38,068 bases of DNA from assembly GCA_937880175.1 (NCBI GenBank), contig CALFLO010000021.1:1-38068 (forward strand), read 5' to 3'. This stretch comes from an uncultured Gluconobacter sp. (GTDB taxonomy: Bacteria; Pseudomonadota; Alphaproteobacteria; Acetobacterales; Acetobacteraceae). Below, piece after piece: positions 21,260 through 30,552 of the stretch (positions are counted from its first letter, which is position 1; each line of letters starts with the position of its first letter). Under the pieces are notes generated by a model. The model saw only the letters and a list, made by a program, of their open reading frames with translations. It did no database searches and was not told the DNA's origin. Position numbers and translations under genes: made by a program.

Positions 21260-22101
21260 TACCTGTCCTTCAGATCTTCCGGTGTCAGCCCATACAGGAA
21301 CAGCCCATAGCGATCTGCCAGCTTCACGCAGCCGGCAGGATCCGTCATGAGCGTCACCCCGGGCTGGAACGCCACACCCCGCAATCCGTTCCGGGCCGCA
21401 TTCTCCAGCGTCTCCGGCCCGATTGTCGGCATATCCGCGCGCAGGTCCTGCCCGGTCTTGGGCATCTTCACCAGAACCCCGCCACTCCCCGCCTGCATGA
21501 GCCGCCCACAGCGCCCCAGCATGGCATCAGTCCCTTCCAGAGCTTCAACCGCCAGCACGAGTCCGTTCTGGACAACACATCCCTGCCCGATGTCGAGGGC
21601 GGCCATCACCTTCAGAACATCAACGCCGCGGGCGATATCCTGCTTGGCCTGCGCATCAGGAAGGACGCGCCCAAGCGTTCCGGAGCGGCCTGTCGCGTGC
21701 TCAAGAAACTCGTGGGCGCCCCGAACGTGAAAGCCTTCTTCGCCGAGAACGCGGACAACCGCGCCGAGCAGGCCGTCATCGCCGGAAAAAATGGCGCGGC
21801 CCAACCTCGCCAGAATGCGTGCGCCTTCGGCATCGGGGCGCAGGTCCCGCCATGCGGGGCGCCGCACCGGACCGATCAGAACCAGTTCGCGACAGTTGTT
21901 CCGCTTGAGCGCGCCGAGAATGTCGCCGGCGGCGGCAAGGCGGATGATTTCATGCGGATAAGGTTCGAGAAGCGCGCGATCGGCAAAATCGCGAAAGCCG
22001 ATGACGAAGACCCTGCGGCCCTTGGCAGTGGCTGCGGCGGCGACCTGCGCGGGAAGCGGTCCCGAGCCTGCCAGAATGCCGATGCAGCCACGATCCCCCA
22101 C
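21259..22101 (-). CDS. lpxI: UDP-2,3-diacylglucosamine diphosphatase LpxI
   Basis: LpxI hydrolyses UDP-2,3-diacylglucosamine to lipid X in lipid A synthesis, replacing LpxH in alphaproteobacteria. The 280-residue protein shows the family (formerly DUF1009) pattern: GILAGSGPLPAQVA at the N-terminus, FSGDDGLLGAVV, DIGQGCVVQNGLVLAVEALEGTD (cut in two by the active-site region) and the C-terminal GVAFQPG. The start is GTG at 22101, 2 bases after the lpxA stop. Neighbours lpxD, fabZ and lpxA confirm the pathway. Confidence 0.95.
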   Translation of the reverse strand: MGDRGCIGILAGSGPLPAQVAAAATAKGRRVFVIGFRDFADRALLEPYPHEIIRLAAAGDILGALKRNNCRELVLIGPVRRPAWRDLRPDAEGARILARLGRAIFSGDDGLLGAVVRVLGEEGFHVRGAHEFLEHATGRSGTLGRVLPDAQAKQDIARGVDVLKVMAALDIGQGCVVQNGLVLAVEALEGTDAMLGRCGRLMQAGSGGVLVKMPKTGQDLRADMPTIGPETLENAARNGLRGVAFQPGVTLMTDPAGCVKLADRYGLFLYGLTPEDLKDR

Positions 22102-22103
22102 GA

Positions 22104-22961
22104 TCAGGCGCCTTCGGTTTCGGACTGTCCTTCCTGACGCGCGACGCGGGTCAGGCCTCGACGGCTTGGAGCTTCCATGAAGTCCAGCATTTCGGCGATG
22201 CGCGGAAGATGGCCATATTCCTGGCGAACTTCGGCAATGCGGGTTTCCAGAACCGATACCGAGGCACCATGACGCGGATAAAGCGTGCGGAAGGCGCGAC
22301 GCATGGCCTGCATTTCTTCAGGACCAACGCCTGAGCGTTTGAGGCCGATCCAGTTCAGACCAACCAGACGCGCGCGGTTTCCCAGAACGCTTCCATAAGG
22401 AATCACGTCCATTTCCACCCCGCAGACGCCACCGACGACAGCACCGCGGCCGATCCGGACGAACTGGTGCAGCGCGGCGGATCCCATGATCTTGGCGTCG
22501 TCATCAATCTCGACGTGACCGCCCATGACGACATTGTTGACGATAATGACGCGGTCACCGAGGACGCAGTCATGGGCCACATGGGAGTTAGCCATGATCA
22601 GGCAGTTTGCGCCAATGCGGGTCAGGGCATGACCCTGCGCCGTACCACGGTGGATCGTTACGTTTTCACGAATGACCGTTTTGGCGCCAATTTCGCACAG
22701 TGTTGGCTCACCGGCATATTTCAGGTCCTGCGGGGCCAGTCCGATCGTCACGAACGGGTAGACTTCCACACCTTCGCGCAGGGTTGTGTATCCGTCCACA
22801 AGAACGGAAGCGTGCAGGCAGACCCCGTCACCGATCGTGACGTTGGGGCCGACCAGACACCAGGGCCCAATACGCACATTTTCGCCGATCCGTGCGCGCG
22901 GATCAACAATGGCTGTTGCGTGAATTTCGGCGGTTTCGGGGCGCTTGCCTGCCGTCTGCAT
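22104..22961 (-). CDS. lpxA: UDP-N-acetylglucosamine acyltransferase
   Basis: LpxA puts the first hydroxyacyl chain on UDP-GlcNAc and starts lipid A synthesis. The 285-residue protein has a left-handed beta-helix of hexapeptide repeats (IGENVRIGPWCLVGPNVTIG), the typical APQDLKYAGEPT loop, and the catalytic histidine in SHVAHDC (H130). The helical C-terminus follows. ATG 22961 is preferred; a TTG at 22970 that overlaps the fabZ stop is possible. Confidence 0.97.
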   Translation of the reverse strand: MQTAGKRPETAEIHATAIVDPRARIGENVRIGPWCLVGPNVTIGDGVCLHASVLVDGYTTLREGVEVYPFVTIGLAPQDLKYAGEPTLCEIGAKTVIRENVTIHRGTAQGHALTRIGANCLIMANSHVAHDCVLGDRVIIVNNVVMGGHVEIDDDAKIMGSAALHQFVRIGRGAVVGGVCGVEMDVIPYGSVLGNRARLVGLNWIGLKRSGVGPEEMQAMRRAFRTLYPRHGASVSVLETRIAEVRQEYGHLPRIAEMLDFMEAPSRRGLTRVARQEGQSETEGA

Positions 22962-22966
22962 CCGGG

Positions 22967-23476
22967 TCAACCCATGATCATCGCACTGAAGGTCGCTTCG
23001 GCAACGGCTACGCCATCGACGCGGGCCACACCCTTGAACTTCCAGACATTGGCGCGGGAGCGCTCCTTGTCGACATGGATCCGGAGCTGGTCACCGGGCC
23101 CGACCGGGCGGCGGAACTTGGCGTTTTCGATCGTCATGAAATAAACCAGCTTGCCTTCGAACGCCTTGCCCAGCGTCATGACCACCAGCGTTGCCGCTGT
23201 CTGGGCCATGGCTTCGACGATCAGTACGCCCGGCATGACGGGATGAGACGGGAAATGTCCCTGAAAAAACGGCTCGTTGACCGTGACGTTCTTGATACCA
23301 ATCGCCGACTGTCCGGCATGGATCTCAACCATCTTGTCGATCAGCAGGAACGGGTAACGATGCGGGATCGACTGCATGATCTGCAGGATGTCGATGCTCT
23401 CGGGAAGCTGATGGCCTTCTGCAGCGGCGTCTGTCGCGGGAGTCATCTGTTCAGCTGGAGCGTCCACTCGGTCCAT
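22967..23476 (-). CDS. fabZ: 3-hydroxyacyl-ACP dehydratase FabZ
   Basis: FabZ removes water from 3-hydroxyacyl-ACP in fatty acid elongation. The hot-dog fold protein shows MQSIPHRYPFLLIDKM, the active-site histidine and glutamate in GHFPSHPVMPGVLIVEAMAQ, and the C-terminal WKFKGVARVDG. It has 169 residues because of an extra N-terminus of about 25 residues. It competes with LpxA and LpxD for hydroxyacyl-ACP, which explains the conserved lpxD-fabZ-lpxA order. Confidence 0.97.
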   Translation of the reverse strand: MDRVDAPAEQMTPATDAAAEGHQLPESIDILQIMQSIPHRYPFLLIDKMVEIHAGQSAIGIKNVTVNEPFFQGHFPSHPVMPGVLIVEAMAQTAATLVVMTLGKAFEGKLVYFMTIENAKFRRPVGPGDQLRIHVDKERSRANVWKFKGVARVDGVAVAEATFSAMIMG

Positions 23477-23588
23477 CGTTTCACCATGCCCTTCAAGCGG
23501 TATTGTCTGTCAGTCGCTGCCGTGAGGCAACGTGAATGGCTTCCCTTAGCAAACCTGCGGGGGAGTTACCATCCGCGCTGCGGGACTG

Positions 23589-24647
23589 CTAGTCGCCTGT
23601 TTTGCGGGAAAGCTTCCGCAGAGTAGCGACATTCCGGAAAAACTCCCGGAACGGCATGGCGGGGCTGCCGATGACATCGGCGCCTGCATCAACATCCGAC
23701 ATGACACCGCACTGTGCGCCAACCCGGGCTTTCGAGCCGATCTTGATATGCCCGATCAGACCTGCCTGCGCCGCGATGGTAACAAAATCACCCAGTTCCG
23801 TAGAGCCGGAAATCCCGGCCTGCGATACGACAATGCAGCAGCGCCCCAGACGGGCATTATGGCCAATCTGCACGAGATTATCGATGCGGGTGCCTGCTCC
23901 GATCAGCGTGTCTCGCATGGAGCCACGGTCGATGGTGGAGTTTGCACCGACTTCCACACCATCTTCCAGCACGACCAGTCCGAGTTGCGGGACCGTCTCG
24001 AAACCTTCAGGCCCTACAGCAAAACCAAAACCGTCCTGCCCGATACGGACACCCGGATAGAGCGTCACGCGATCCCCGATCAGGGCGTGAGAAATGGCGG
24101 AATGGGCGCCGATGCGACACCGCTCACCGATTTTAACGCTTTGGCCGATGCTGGCATGACTGGCGATAATACTGTCACGACCGATACATGCACTGCTGCT
24201 GATGACGGCGAACGGACCAATCTCGACATTTTCGCCAATTTCGGCATCTTCCGCGACCCAGGCCGTCGGATGACGGAGCCCCGTAGAGGCGGGAGCCGGA
24301 TGGAATAGCGAGGCCAGACGCGCCCAGGCGAGATAGGGTGCCTTGCAGGCCAGACCTGCGGTGTCGGGCGGCAGCTTGTCGGAAAAAGCCGGGGACAGGA
24401 TAACAGCCCCGGCTTTTGTTTCCGCCAGCAGAGGAAGATAACGGCGGTTATCGAGAAAGCTGATTTCGTCCGGTCCGGCGACATGCAGGGGAGCGACGCC
24501 ACGGAAAGCGGACAGTACTTTCCCCGATGCCGCCGGAACAATTTCACTGCCGGAAACCTCCGCCAGATGCTCCAGACCGAAAGGTCCGGAGCGCTGGAAG
24601 AAACGGCTGTCGCCAGGACGGGTCTCGTTTGCTGTCATGTCAGACAC
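23589..24647 (-). CDS. lpxD: UDP-3-O-(3-hydroxyacyl)glucosamine N-acyltransferase
   Basis: LpxD adds the second hydroxyacyl chain in lipid A synthesis. The 352-residue protein has an N-terminal uridine-binding domain ending near the Pro/Ala loop at about 120, a beta-helix of hexapeptide repeats (AEIGENVEIGPFAVI onwards), the catalytic histidine in QIGHNARLG and a short C-terminal helix. GTG 24647 is preferred over ATG 24638 because GAGG lies about 9 bases upstream of it. It lies 11 bases after ompH. A gap of 112 bases without visible signals separates it from fabZ. Confidence 0.96.
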   Translation of the reverse strand: MSDMTANETRPGDSRFFQRSGPFGLEHLAEVSGSEIVPAASGKVLSAFRGVAPLHVAGPDEISFLDNRRYLPLLAETKAGAVILSPAFSDKLPPDTAGLACKAPYLAWARLASLFHPAPASTGLRHPTAWVAEDAEIGENVEIGPFAVISSSACIGRDSIIASHASIGQSVKIGERCRIGAHSAISHALIGDRVTLYPGVRIGQDGFGFAVGPEGFETVPQLGLVVLEDGVEVGANSTIDRGSMRDTLIGAGTRIDNLVQIGHNARLGRCCIVVSQAGISGSTELGDFVTIAAQAGLIGHIKIGSKARVGAQCGVMSDVDAGADVIGSPAMPFREFFRNVATLRKLSRKTGD

Positions 24648-24658
24648 GGCCTGTTGCC

Positions 24659-25579
24659 TCAGTGATGCTGACGCAGAACGGATTCATTCGGAGCTGCTGC
24701 CGGAGCCTGCTGCGGGCCACCAGCCTGCGGACCTTGGGCCTGCCGCTGTTCATCAGCCGTCGTGGGCATCTTGCCGGAGCGGGCAAGCTGCTCGGGGTCC
24801 ACGCCATCGTCAGGAATGAAGACATGCGGCAGCGCCTTGTTGAGCTGCGTACCGACTTCCTCGGTGATATCCTGACCACCGACATGAAGGACGACCTGCT
24901 CGGCATGCAGGATCAGGTTCATGTTATGGGCGGCGGCGACGGCGGCAATGATACCGTTCGGCTCTTCCAGTTCACGCTCGATCTGGTGCATGGCAACCTG
25001 TGCCGCTTCCTGAATCACACGGGCCTGATTGCCAAAATCGTGCTGATCCTTTGCGCGGCGTTCCTGCAGGTGACGCTCACGCAACTGGATCTGGTCGGAC
25101 GTCAGGCTGCGGGCCTGCGCCTGCAGCTTCTGCTGCTCGCCACGCCATGCAGCTTCTTCACGTTGTACGGCCTGTGCCAGACGATCGCGGCGGGCGCCAA
25201 GAACCTGCTGGATTTCCTGCCAGGCGCTGGAAATCTGCATGACAGCCTGAACATTGATCACGCCGATGACGGCGGCCGGCGGTGGAGAAGCCTTCGCAAT
25301 GCTCGGGGGAACCGGGATCGGCGGCAGCGGCAGAACCGGCGGGGCCTGCTGCTGGTCTGTCGGAGCGGATTCTTCTTCTGCCTCGTCCGGGGCGGCATCC
25401 GGAATGCGACGCTGGACAGGACGCGACGGCGGCGGTGCATCAGGATGCGCGGCCTTGGGAACAAACCAGCCACCATTGCCACCGGCCGCCTGGGCATGCG
25501 CGCCCGGAGCGGAGACAAGAATCGTCGCTGCCAGAAGCGCGCCAGCCGAAACCGTGCGCATCAGGGAATTGAGGGTCAT
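24659..25579 (-). CDS. OmpH/Skp-family periplasmic chaperone, enlarged
   Basis: The 306-residue protein has a signal peptide (about 1-29, ending PGAHAQ). A long Pro-rich, acidic stretch follows (about 30-105), then a Skp-like core (about 106-245): IGVINVQAVMQISSAWQEI, a charged coiled coil (REEAAWRGEQQKLQAQARSL ... ERHLQERR) and the closing AAVAAAHNMNLILHAEQVVL. The C-terminus is rich in Gln, Pro and Ala. Skp trimers carry unfolded outer-membrane proteins to BamA, which is encoded just upstream. E. coli Skp has about 160 residues, so both arms are extra. ATG 25579 follows AGAGG. Confidence 0.88.
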   Translation of the reverse strand: MTLNSLMRTVSAGALLAATILVSAPGAHAQAAGGNGGWFVPKAAHPDAPPPSRPVQRRIPDAAPDEAEEESAPTDQQQAPPVLPLPPIPVPPSIAKASPPPAAVIGVINVQAVMQISSAWQEIQQVLGARRDRLAQAVQREEAAWRGEQQKLQAQARSLTSDQIQLRERHLQERRAKDQHDFGNQARVIQEAAQVAMHQIERELEEPNGIIAAVAAAHNMNLILHAEQVVLHVGGQDITEEVGTQLNKALPHVFIPDDGVDPEQLARSGKMPTTADEQRQAQGPQAGGPQQAPAAAPNESVLRQHH

Positions 25580-25631
25580 GACCACCTCTTGGCAAGGGGT
25601 TGAAAAACAGGACGGCAAGGTCTCGAGCAGT

Positions 25632-28100
25632 TCAGAACTGCTGGCCAAAACCGAAACGCAGCGGATACAGACGGTCACCATGTTCCTTGCGGATCGGCAC
25701 GGCGCCATCGATGTTGACGAGGCCAAACGGGCTCTTCCACGACACACCAAGACCGCCCGAAACACGCGGGATCAGGTTGTCACCGGTGATCGGGGTGTAG
25801 TTGTCCCCGTCATTGGTACGGTTCGTGTAGAGATGCTTGACACGCAGGCCGGCAAGGCTACCTGCGTCGATGAAGCCGCGGCCCGAAATACCAAGATCGT
25901 CACCCATGGGCAGCGGGAAGTTGAGCTGCGCGGAGGCCGTATACATGAAGCGGCCACCGAGCAGATCTTCCTGACCCTGGGCCGGAATATAGACACCATT
26001 GATCTTGAGATGGCCCGAACGCGGACCGACACCACCCTGAAGGAAGCCTCGCAGGTTTTCACCACCAAGATAGAAGTTATCGATGATGTTGCGGTTCCCG
26101 TTAGAGCTCCAGTCGCCCATGTAGCCGACGCCGCCCTTGAACTGGAACGTCCAGTCATGGTTTCCGGTCAGATCATCAAGCGGCAGGTAATAGGCGCCAT
26201 CCGCCTTCACACGGGCATATTTCGAGTTACCGCCCAGACCGGCGAAATCACCACCGACCTTGAACATGTAACCTGAATGCGGCTTCGCTCTCTGGTCACG
26301 ACGGTCATAGGTTACGGACGTGCTGATCTGCGATAGCAGCGACCAACCGGCAGACTGCTGGACGTAGATGGACGGGACCCACTGGATCAGCTCCGGATCG
26401 GCTGCGACGGCGGACGCGTCATAGAAATTGCCCACCTGACGATCGACAAGGGTGTAGTTCCAGGACTGCGAGAGATACCGGTTATAGGCATACCCCAGAC
26501 GCAGGCTCATGCCGTACTGGGATTCCTTATAGCTCTGATACGTCTGGTAGTTGTTCTGGATGAAGTAGAAATCCGCGCCGGCCACGAGATTGCGGTTCAG
26601 GAAGTACGGATCGGTAATGGAGATGTCAGCCTGCTTTTCATAGTAGGCGACCGTACCCGAAATACCGGCATCCACACCCGTTCCGAGCAGGTTGTGCTGC
26701 TTGATCGAGGCGTTGCCGAGAATACCAACGTCCGTCGAATAGCCGCCACCCAGAGAGAACTCGCCGGTCGGCTTTTCGACCACGTTCGCTGAGACGTTCA
26801 CGCGGTCGGGTGCGGAGCCCTGCGTCTGATCGACGGAGACAGAGCTGAAATATCCGAGATCCTGAAGACCGAGCTTGGAATACTTGCGGTCGAAGGGGGT
26901 GTACGGGTCCCCTTCGGCCATTGGCAGGTTCCGGCGGATCACGTCATCATGGGTAATGGTGTTGCCATTGATGTCGATGCGCTCGACATAGACATGCGGT
27001 CCCTCAGTCACATCGAACAGCAGATCGACGATATGCTTTTCGGGGTTCCGGGCAAATTCCGAACGAACCATCGCGAAGGGATGACCCGTAGCCTGGAGCC
27101 ATTCCTGCATGTTCTTGGTATTGTTCTGGATCGCCGTGCCGTCATACACCTGATGGGGGAACAACTCGACATGCGGACGCAGCATCTCAGGTGTCACATG
27201 GCGCACGCTGGAGCGGACATCCATCTTGCCAAGACGATAGCGGTCACCTTCATGGACAGTGAAGGTGATGTAGAACGACTTGTGGTCGGGAGCCAGCTCA
27301 CCGGTCGCGTCAACCATGTGGAAATCGACGTAGCCGTTGTGCAGGTAAAACCGACGCAGCAGTTCCGCATCGTACTTGATGCGCTCGGGATTATATTCAT
27401 CCGAGGACGAGAAGAAGCGGTACCAGATCGTCTCCTTGGACGAGATTACCTGTGACAGACGGGCTTCACTGAAAGCGTGATTGCCGACGAAGACGATCTT
27501 CTTGATGAGGGTCTGCTGCGCTTCGTTGATATTGAAAACAACGTCCACGCGGTTGTGGGACAGCCTGACGATCTGAGGCGTGACGGTCGCACCAAAACGA
27601 GCCTTGCCAGCGTACTGGTTCAGGATCTTCTGACGGTCGGCGGCCGTCGTCTCGGAGGAAAACACGGCACGCGGACGCAGGCTGATTTCCTTGCGGAGAT
27701 CCTCGTCCTTCAGCGCGTGATTGCCTTCGAACACGATGCGGTTAACGATCGGGTTCTCGACAAGGTCCACCAGAAGGGTGTTGCCGTCGCGGTGCAGCGT
27801 CACGTCCTTGAACAGGCCCGTGGCGTACAGCGTCTTCAGCGAACGGTCGAGGTCGTCCTGATTGAACGTATCACCCGGCTGGGCGACCATGTAGGACAGC
27901 ACCGTGCTCGTCTCGATACGGGTATTTCCCTTGACCGAGATCGCCTGGATGACATTTCCACCGGGCGCTGATGCCGGTGCCTGGTGACGAACAGAACGCG
28001 CCTGGGCCGTTCCGAGGACGACCGGCAGCAGGCAGGCTGATGCGAGCAGCAGCAGACGCTTGTTCGAAGACCGGGAACCTCTTGACCGTGATCCTGACAA
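25632..28100 (-). CDS. bamA: outer-membrane protein assembly factor BamA
   Basis: BamA folds beta-barrel proteins into the outer membrane. With the chosen start the protein has 822 residues: signal peptide (about 1-34, ending GTAQA), five POTRA domains (from about 47, AISVKGNTRIETSTVLSYM) and a C-terminal 16-strand barrel. The loop 6 motif appears as LRGF within GGENLRGFLQGG (about residue 680; VRGF in most species), and the last residue is phenylalanine. TTG 28100 is chosen because AAGGAA lies 7 bases upstream; GTG 28142 is the alternative, and an ATG at 28120 is out of frame. rseP lies 132 bases upstream. Confidence 0.96.
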   Translation of the reverse strand: MSGSRSRGSRSSNKRLLLLASACLLPVVLGTAQARSVRHQAPASAPGGNVIQAISVKGNTRIETSTVLSYMVAQPGDTFNQDDLDRSLKTLYATGLFKDVTLHRDGNTLLVDLVENPIVNRIVFEGNHALKDEDLRKEISLRPRAVFSSETTAADRQKILNQYAGKARFGATVTPQIVRLSHNRVDVVFNINEAQQTLIKKIVFVGNHAFSEARLSQVISSKETIWYRFFSSSDEYNPERIKYDAELLRRFYLHNGYVDFHMVDATGELAPDHKSFYITFTVHEGDRYRLGKMDVRSSVRHVTPEMLRPHVELFPHQVYDGTAIQNNTKNMQEWLQATGHPFAMVRSEFARNPEKHIVDLLFDVTEGPHVYVERIDINGNTITHDDVIRRNLPMAEGDPYTPFDRKYSKLGLQDLGYFSSVSVDQTQGSAPDRVNVSANVVEKPTGEFSLGGGYSTDVGILGNASIKQHNLLGTGVDAGISGTVAYYEKQADISITDPYFLNRNLVAGADFYFIQNNYQTYQSYKESQYGMSLRLGYAYNRYLSQSWNYTLVDRQVGNFYDASAVAADPELIQWVPSIYVQQSAGWSLLSQISTSVTYDRRDQRAKPHSGYMFKVGGDFAGLGGNSKYARVKADGAYYLPLDDLTGNHDWTFQFKGGVGYMGDWSSNGNRNIIDNFYLGGENLRGFLQGGVGPRSGHLKINGVYIPAQGQEDLLGGRFMYTASAQLNFPLPMGDDLGISGRGFIDAGSLAGLRVKHLYTNRTNDGDNYTPITGDNLIPRVSGGLGVSWKSPFGLVNIDGAVPIRKEHGDRLYPLRFGFGQQF

Positions 28101-28232
28101 ACCGGCTTTCCTTGTAACATATTTTTTGCAGGCGACTGACACGTTACGCCATTGGCGGAGGTATCCGATAACCCCTGCCCCGCGCAAGATGCCCTGACGT
28201 GTTCAACTGTATCACAAGTCTTTTCAGAATAT

Positions 28233-29333
28233 TTAGCTTACTGCGTGAAAGAGCCAGTGAAACAGTCCGATGTTGGTCAGATCGTTGACCGTTGAAAAGA
28301 GGAAAAGAGCGCCAATCAGCGCCATTCCGACCTGCATGCTCACGTCCTGAACCCGACGCGAAACCGGTCGGCCACGGATCGCCTCGCAGACATAGAACAC
28401 GAGACGGCCACCATCGAGAACGGGAATTGGGAAAAGATTGATCAGACCAAGATTGATCGAAAGCAGCGCCATGAAGGAAATAATGCTGGCCAGACCATAA
28501 CTGGCGACCTGTCCGGAGAGCTGGGCGATGCGAATCGTGCCGCCCAGTTCCTTTGCACTTCTCTGGCCACTGATGATCTGCCAGACGCCCTGCAGCGTCA
28601 TGACAGATTTGTCCCAGGTTTCCTGCATGCCCATGATGAAAGCGGAAGGTAGGGAAACCGGACGGCCCCTGGAAATGGCGAACGCAACTCCGAGGCTGCC
28701 CGTCTCGTGGCCGTTGCTCTTCAGAGTGTCGAGCGTGACGGGAAGGCTGAGGTCTTCCGTACCCCGGTGAATGCCAAGCACTGTCTGCTGGCCCGGATGG
28801 GATGCGACGGTCGCCATGACATCCTCGGCGCCGAGGATATGCGTATTCCCGATCCGGGTAATCACGTCGCCCGGCTTCACGCCCGCATGTTCTGCGGGGC
28901 TTCCGGCCGTGACCTGTGAAATGTCTCCGTGGATTTCCGGCTTTCCCACCACCGCGAACAGGACCGTAAAGGCCAGGATCGCGAAGATGAAATTGAAGAC
29001 CGGCCCCATGAGAATGACAATGGCCCGGGAGCCAACGGACTTGTCATGGAACGTGCGGCCCGGGATCCAGGCAGCCTTCTGTTCGTCGGTTGCGTCGTCC
29101 GGTCCTTCGAAGCCATGCGGCTTGACGAAGCCACCGAGCGGGATGGCGCTGATGCGCCACTCCGTGCCGGAGCGGTCATGCCAGCGATGCAGCGCAGGGC
29201 CGAAGCCGATGGAAAAAGTATCGACCTTCACGCCCCGCCAGCGCGCGGCGAGGTAATGCCCGAGCTCATGAATGAAGACGAGAATGCCCAGAATCAGGAC
29301 ATAGGCCAGAACAGTCCGCAGAAGATCATGCAT
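28233..29333 (-). CDS. rseP: site-2 intramembrane metalloprotease RseP
   Basis: RseP is a zinc protease that cleaves membrane-embedded substrates such as anti-sigma factors and signal-peptide remnants. The 366-residue protein has HELGH (22-26) in the first membrane helix, a single PDZ domain (about 130-210; VTAGSPAEHAGVKPGDVI) and the third zinc ligand in PIPVLDGGR in the C-terminal membrane part. Many gammaproteobacterial forms have two PDZ domains. The start overlaps the dxr stop (ATGCATGA). Confidence 0.95.
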   Translation of the reverse strand: MHDLLRTVLAYVLILGILVFIHELGHYLAARWRGVKVDTFSIGFGPALHRWHDRSGTEWRISAIPLGGFVKPHGFEGPDDATDEQKAAWIPGRTFHDKSVGSRAIVILMGPVFNFIFAILAFTVLFAVVGKPEIHGDISQVTAGSPAEHAGVKPGDVITRIGNTHILGAEDVMATVASHPGQQTVLGIHRGTEDLSLPVTLDTLKSNGHETGSLGVAFAISRGRPVSLPSAFIMGMQETWDKSVMTLQGVWQIISGQRSAKELGGTIRIAQLSGQVASYGLASIISFMALLSINLGLINLFPIPVLDGGRLVFYVCEAIRGRPVSRRVQDVSMQVGMALIGALFLFSTVNDLTNIGLFHWLFHAVS

Positions 29334-30552
29334 TCAGGGCGTTCTCGCTCACGTCGTTTCGCAGTGTTCCGCTTTGCCGCAGGATATGGGCTTCTGCGAG
29401 CGCACGCCCCCGCGCGTCCCAGTACAGCACGTCATCAAGGGTCGTGAGTTCCGGATTTTCGTCCATGGCCTGCAGTGCAGCGTCGATTGTCTCGCCGATC
29501 CCGAGGAAGCCAATGCACCGGTTCAGGAACGCATCCACGGCGACTTCGTTCGCAGCCGAGAAGACGGCGGGGGCTGCTCCACCAGCCCTGAGAACCTGAC
29601 GGGCAAGACGCAGGGGAGCGAAGCGGACTTCGTCCGGAGCTTCGAACTCCAGACGACCATAGGCGGCGAGATCAAGGCGCTCGCATGGCGTTACCATGCG
29701 CTTCGGCCAGGCGAGCGTATGGGCGATGGGAATACGCATGTCGGCCGAGCCCATCTGGGAGACGAGGCTGCCATCACGGAACTGCACCAGACCATGTACG
29801 ACCGACTGCGGGTGGACCAGAACGTCGATCCGGTCTTCGGTCAGGCCGAAGAGACGAGCCGCCTCGATCACTTCCAGACCCTTGTTCGCCATGGAGGCGG
29901 AATCGATCGTGATCTTTGCCCCCATCGTCCAGGTCGGATGCTTCAGGGCTTTTTCCGGCGTGGCAGCGCGCATCTCCTCGATCGAGGATTTACGGAAAGG
30001 CCCACCGGAAGCGGTCAGGATGATTTTCTCGACGCTGTCCATGTCACAGGCGCCCAGAGACTGGGCGATGGCGTTATGCTCCGAATCGACGGGCAGCAGC
30101 GTGGCACCTGCTTCGGCCACAGCGCGAAGCATGACGTCGCCCGCACAGACAAGCGCTTCCTTGTTCGCAAGCGCTACGGCATGACCGTTGCGAGCCGAAG
30201 CAAGCGTGGGCTCAAGACCGGCAGCGCCCGTAATGGCGGCCATGGTCCAGTCGGCTTCCATGGCTCCGGCCTCGATAACGGCCTGACGGCCCGCAGCCGT
30301 GCGGATACCCGTACCCGCAAGGCAGGATTTCAGCTCTTCATGGCGGCTTTCGTCATGGATGACAGCGACTTCCGCATTCAGGCGGCGGGCCTGTTCCGCC
30401 AGCAGGGCAGCATTACAGCCACCAACCAGAGCCCGCACCTCGATCTCATCCGGGATCCGCGCAAGCAGGTCGACCGTTGAGGTTCCAATGCTGCCGGTGC
30501 TGCCGAGCACCGTGATGCGGCGACGTGTTGGGCGTGCAGAACCGTCAGTCAT
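29326..30552 (-). CDS. dxr: 1-deoxy-D-xylulose 5-phosphate reductoisomerase
   Basis: Dxr makes 2-C-methyl-D-erythritol 4-phosphate, the committed step of the MEP isoprenoid pathway, using NADPH. The 408-residue protein has the nucleotide-binding TVLGSTGSIGTSTVDLL, the metal and substrate motif LPVDSEHNAI, the flexible loop region TASGGPFR and TWTMGAKITIDSASMANKGLE. The start overlaps the end of cdsA by 8 bases and the stop overlaps rseP. The gene is close to uppS, which uses isoprenoid building blocks. Confidence 0.97.
   Translation of the reverse strand: MTDGSARPTRRRITVLGSTGSIGTSTVDLLARIPDEIEVRALVGGCNAALLAEQARRLNAEVAVIHDESRHEELKSCLAGTGIRTAAGRQAVIEAGAMEADWTMAAITGAAGLEPTLASARNGHAVALANKEALVCAGDVMLRAVAEAGATLLPVDSEHNAIAQSLGACDMDSVEKIILTASGGPFRKSSIEEMRAATPEKALKHPTWTMGAKITIDSASMANKGLEVIEAARLFGLTEDRIDVLVHPQSVVHGLVQFRDGSLVSQMGSADMRIPIAHTLAWPKRMVTPCERLDLAAYGRLEFEAPDEVRFAPLRLARQVLRAGGAAPAVFSAANEVAVDAFLNRCIGFLGIGETIDAALQAMDENPELTTLDDVLYWDARGRALAEAHILRQSGTLRNDVSENALNA

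Noticed and set aside
29374..30480. Plus-strand open frame of 368 codons opposite dxr, and one of 340 codons opposite bamA/ompH (25254-26276).
   Set aside because: Shadow frames; dxr, bamA and ompH are supported by motifs, overlaps and gene order.
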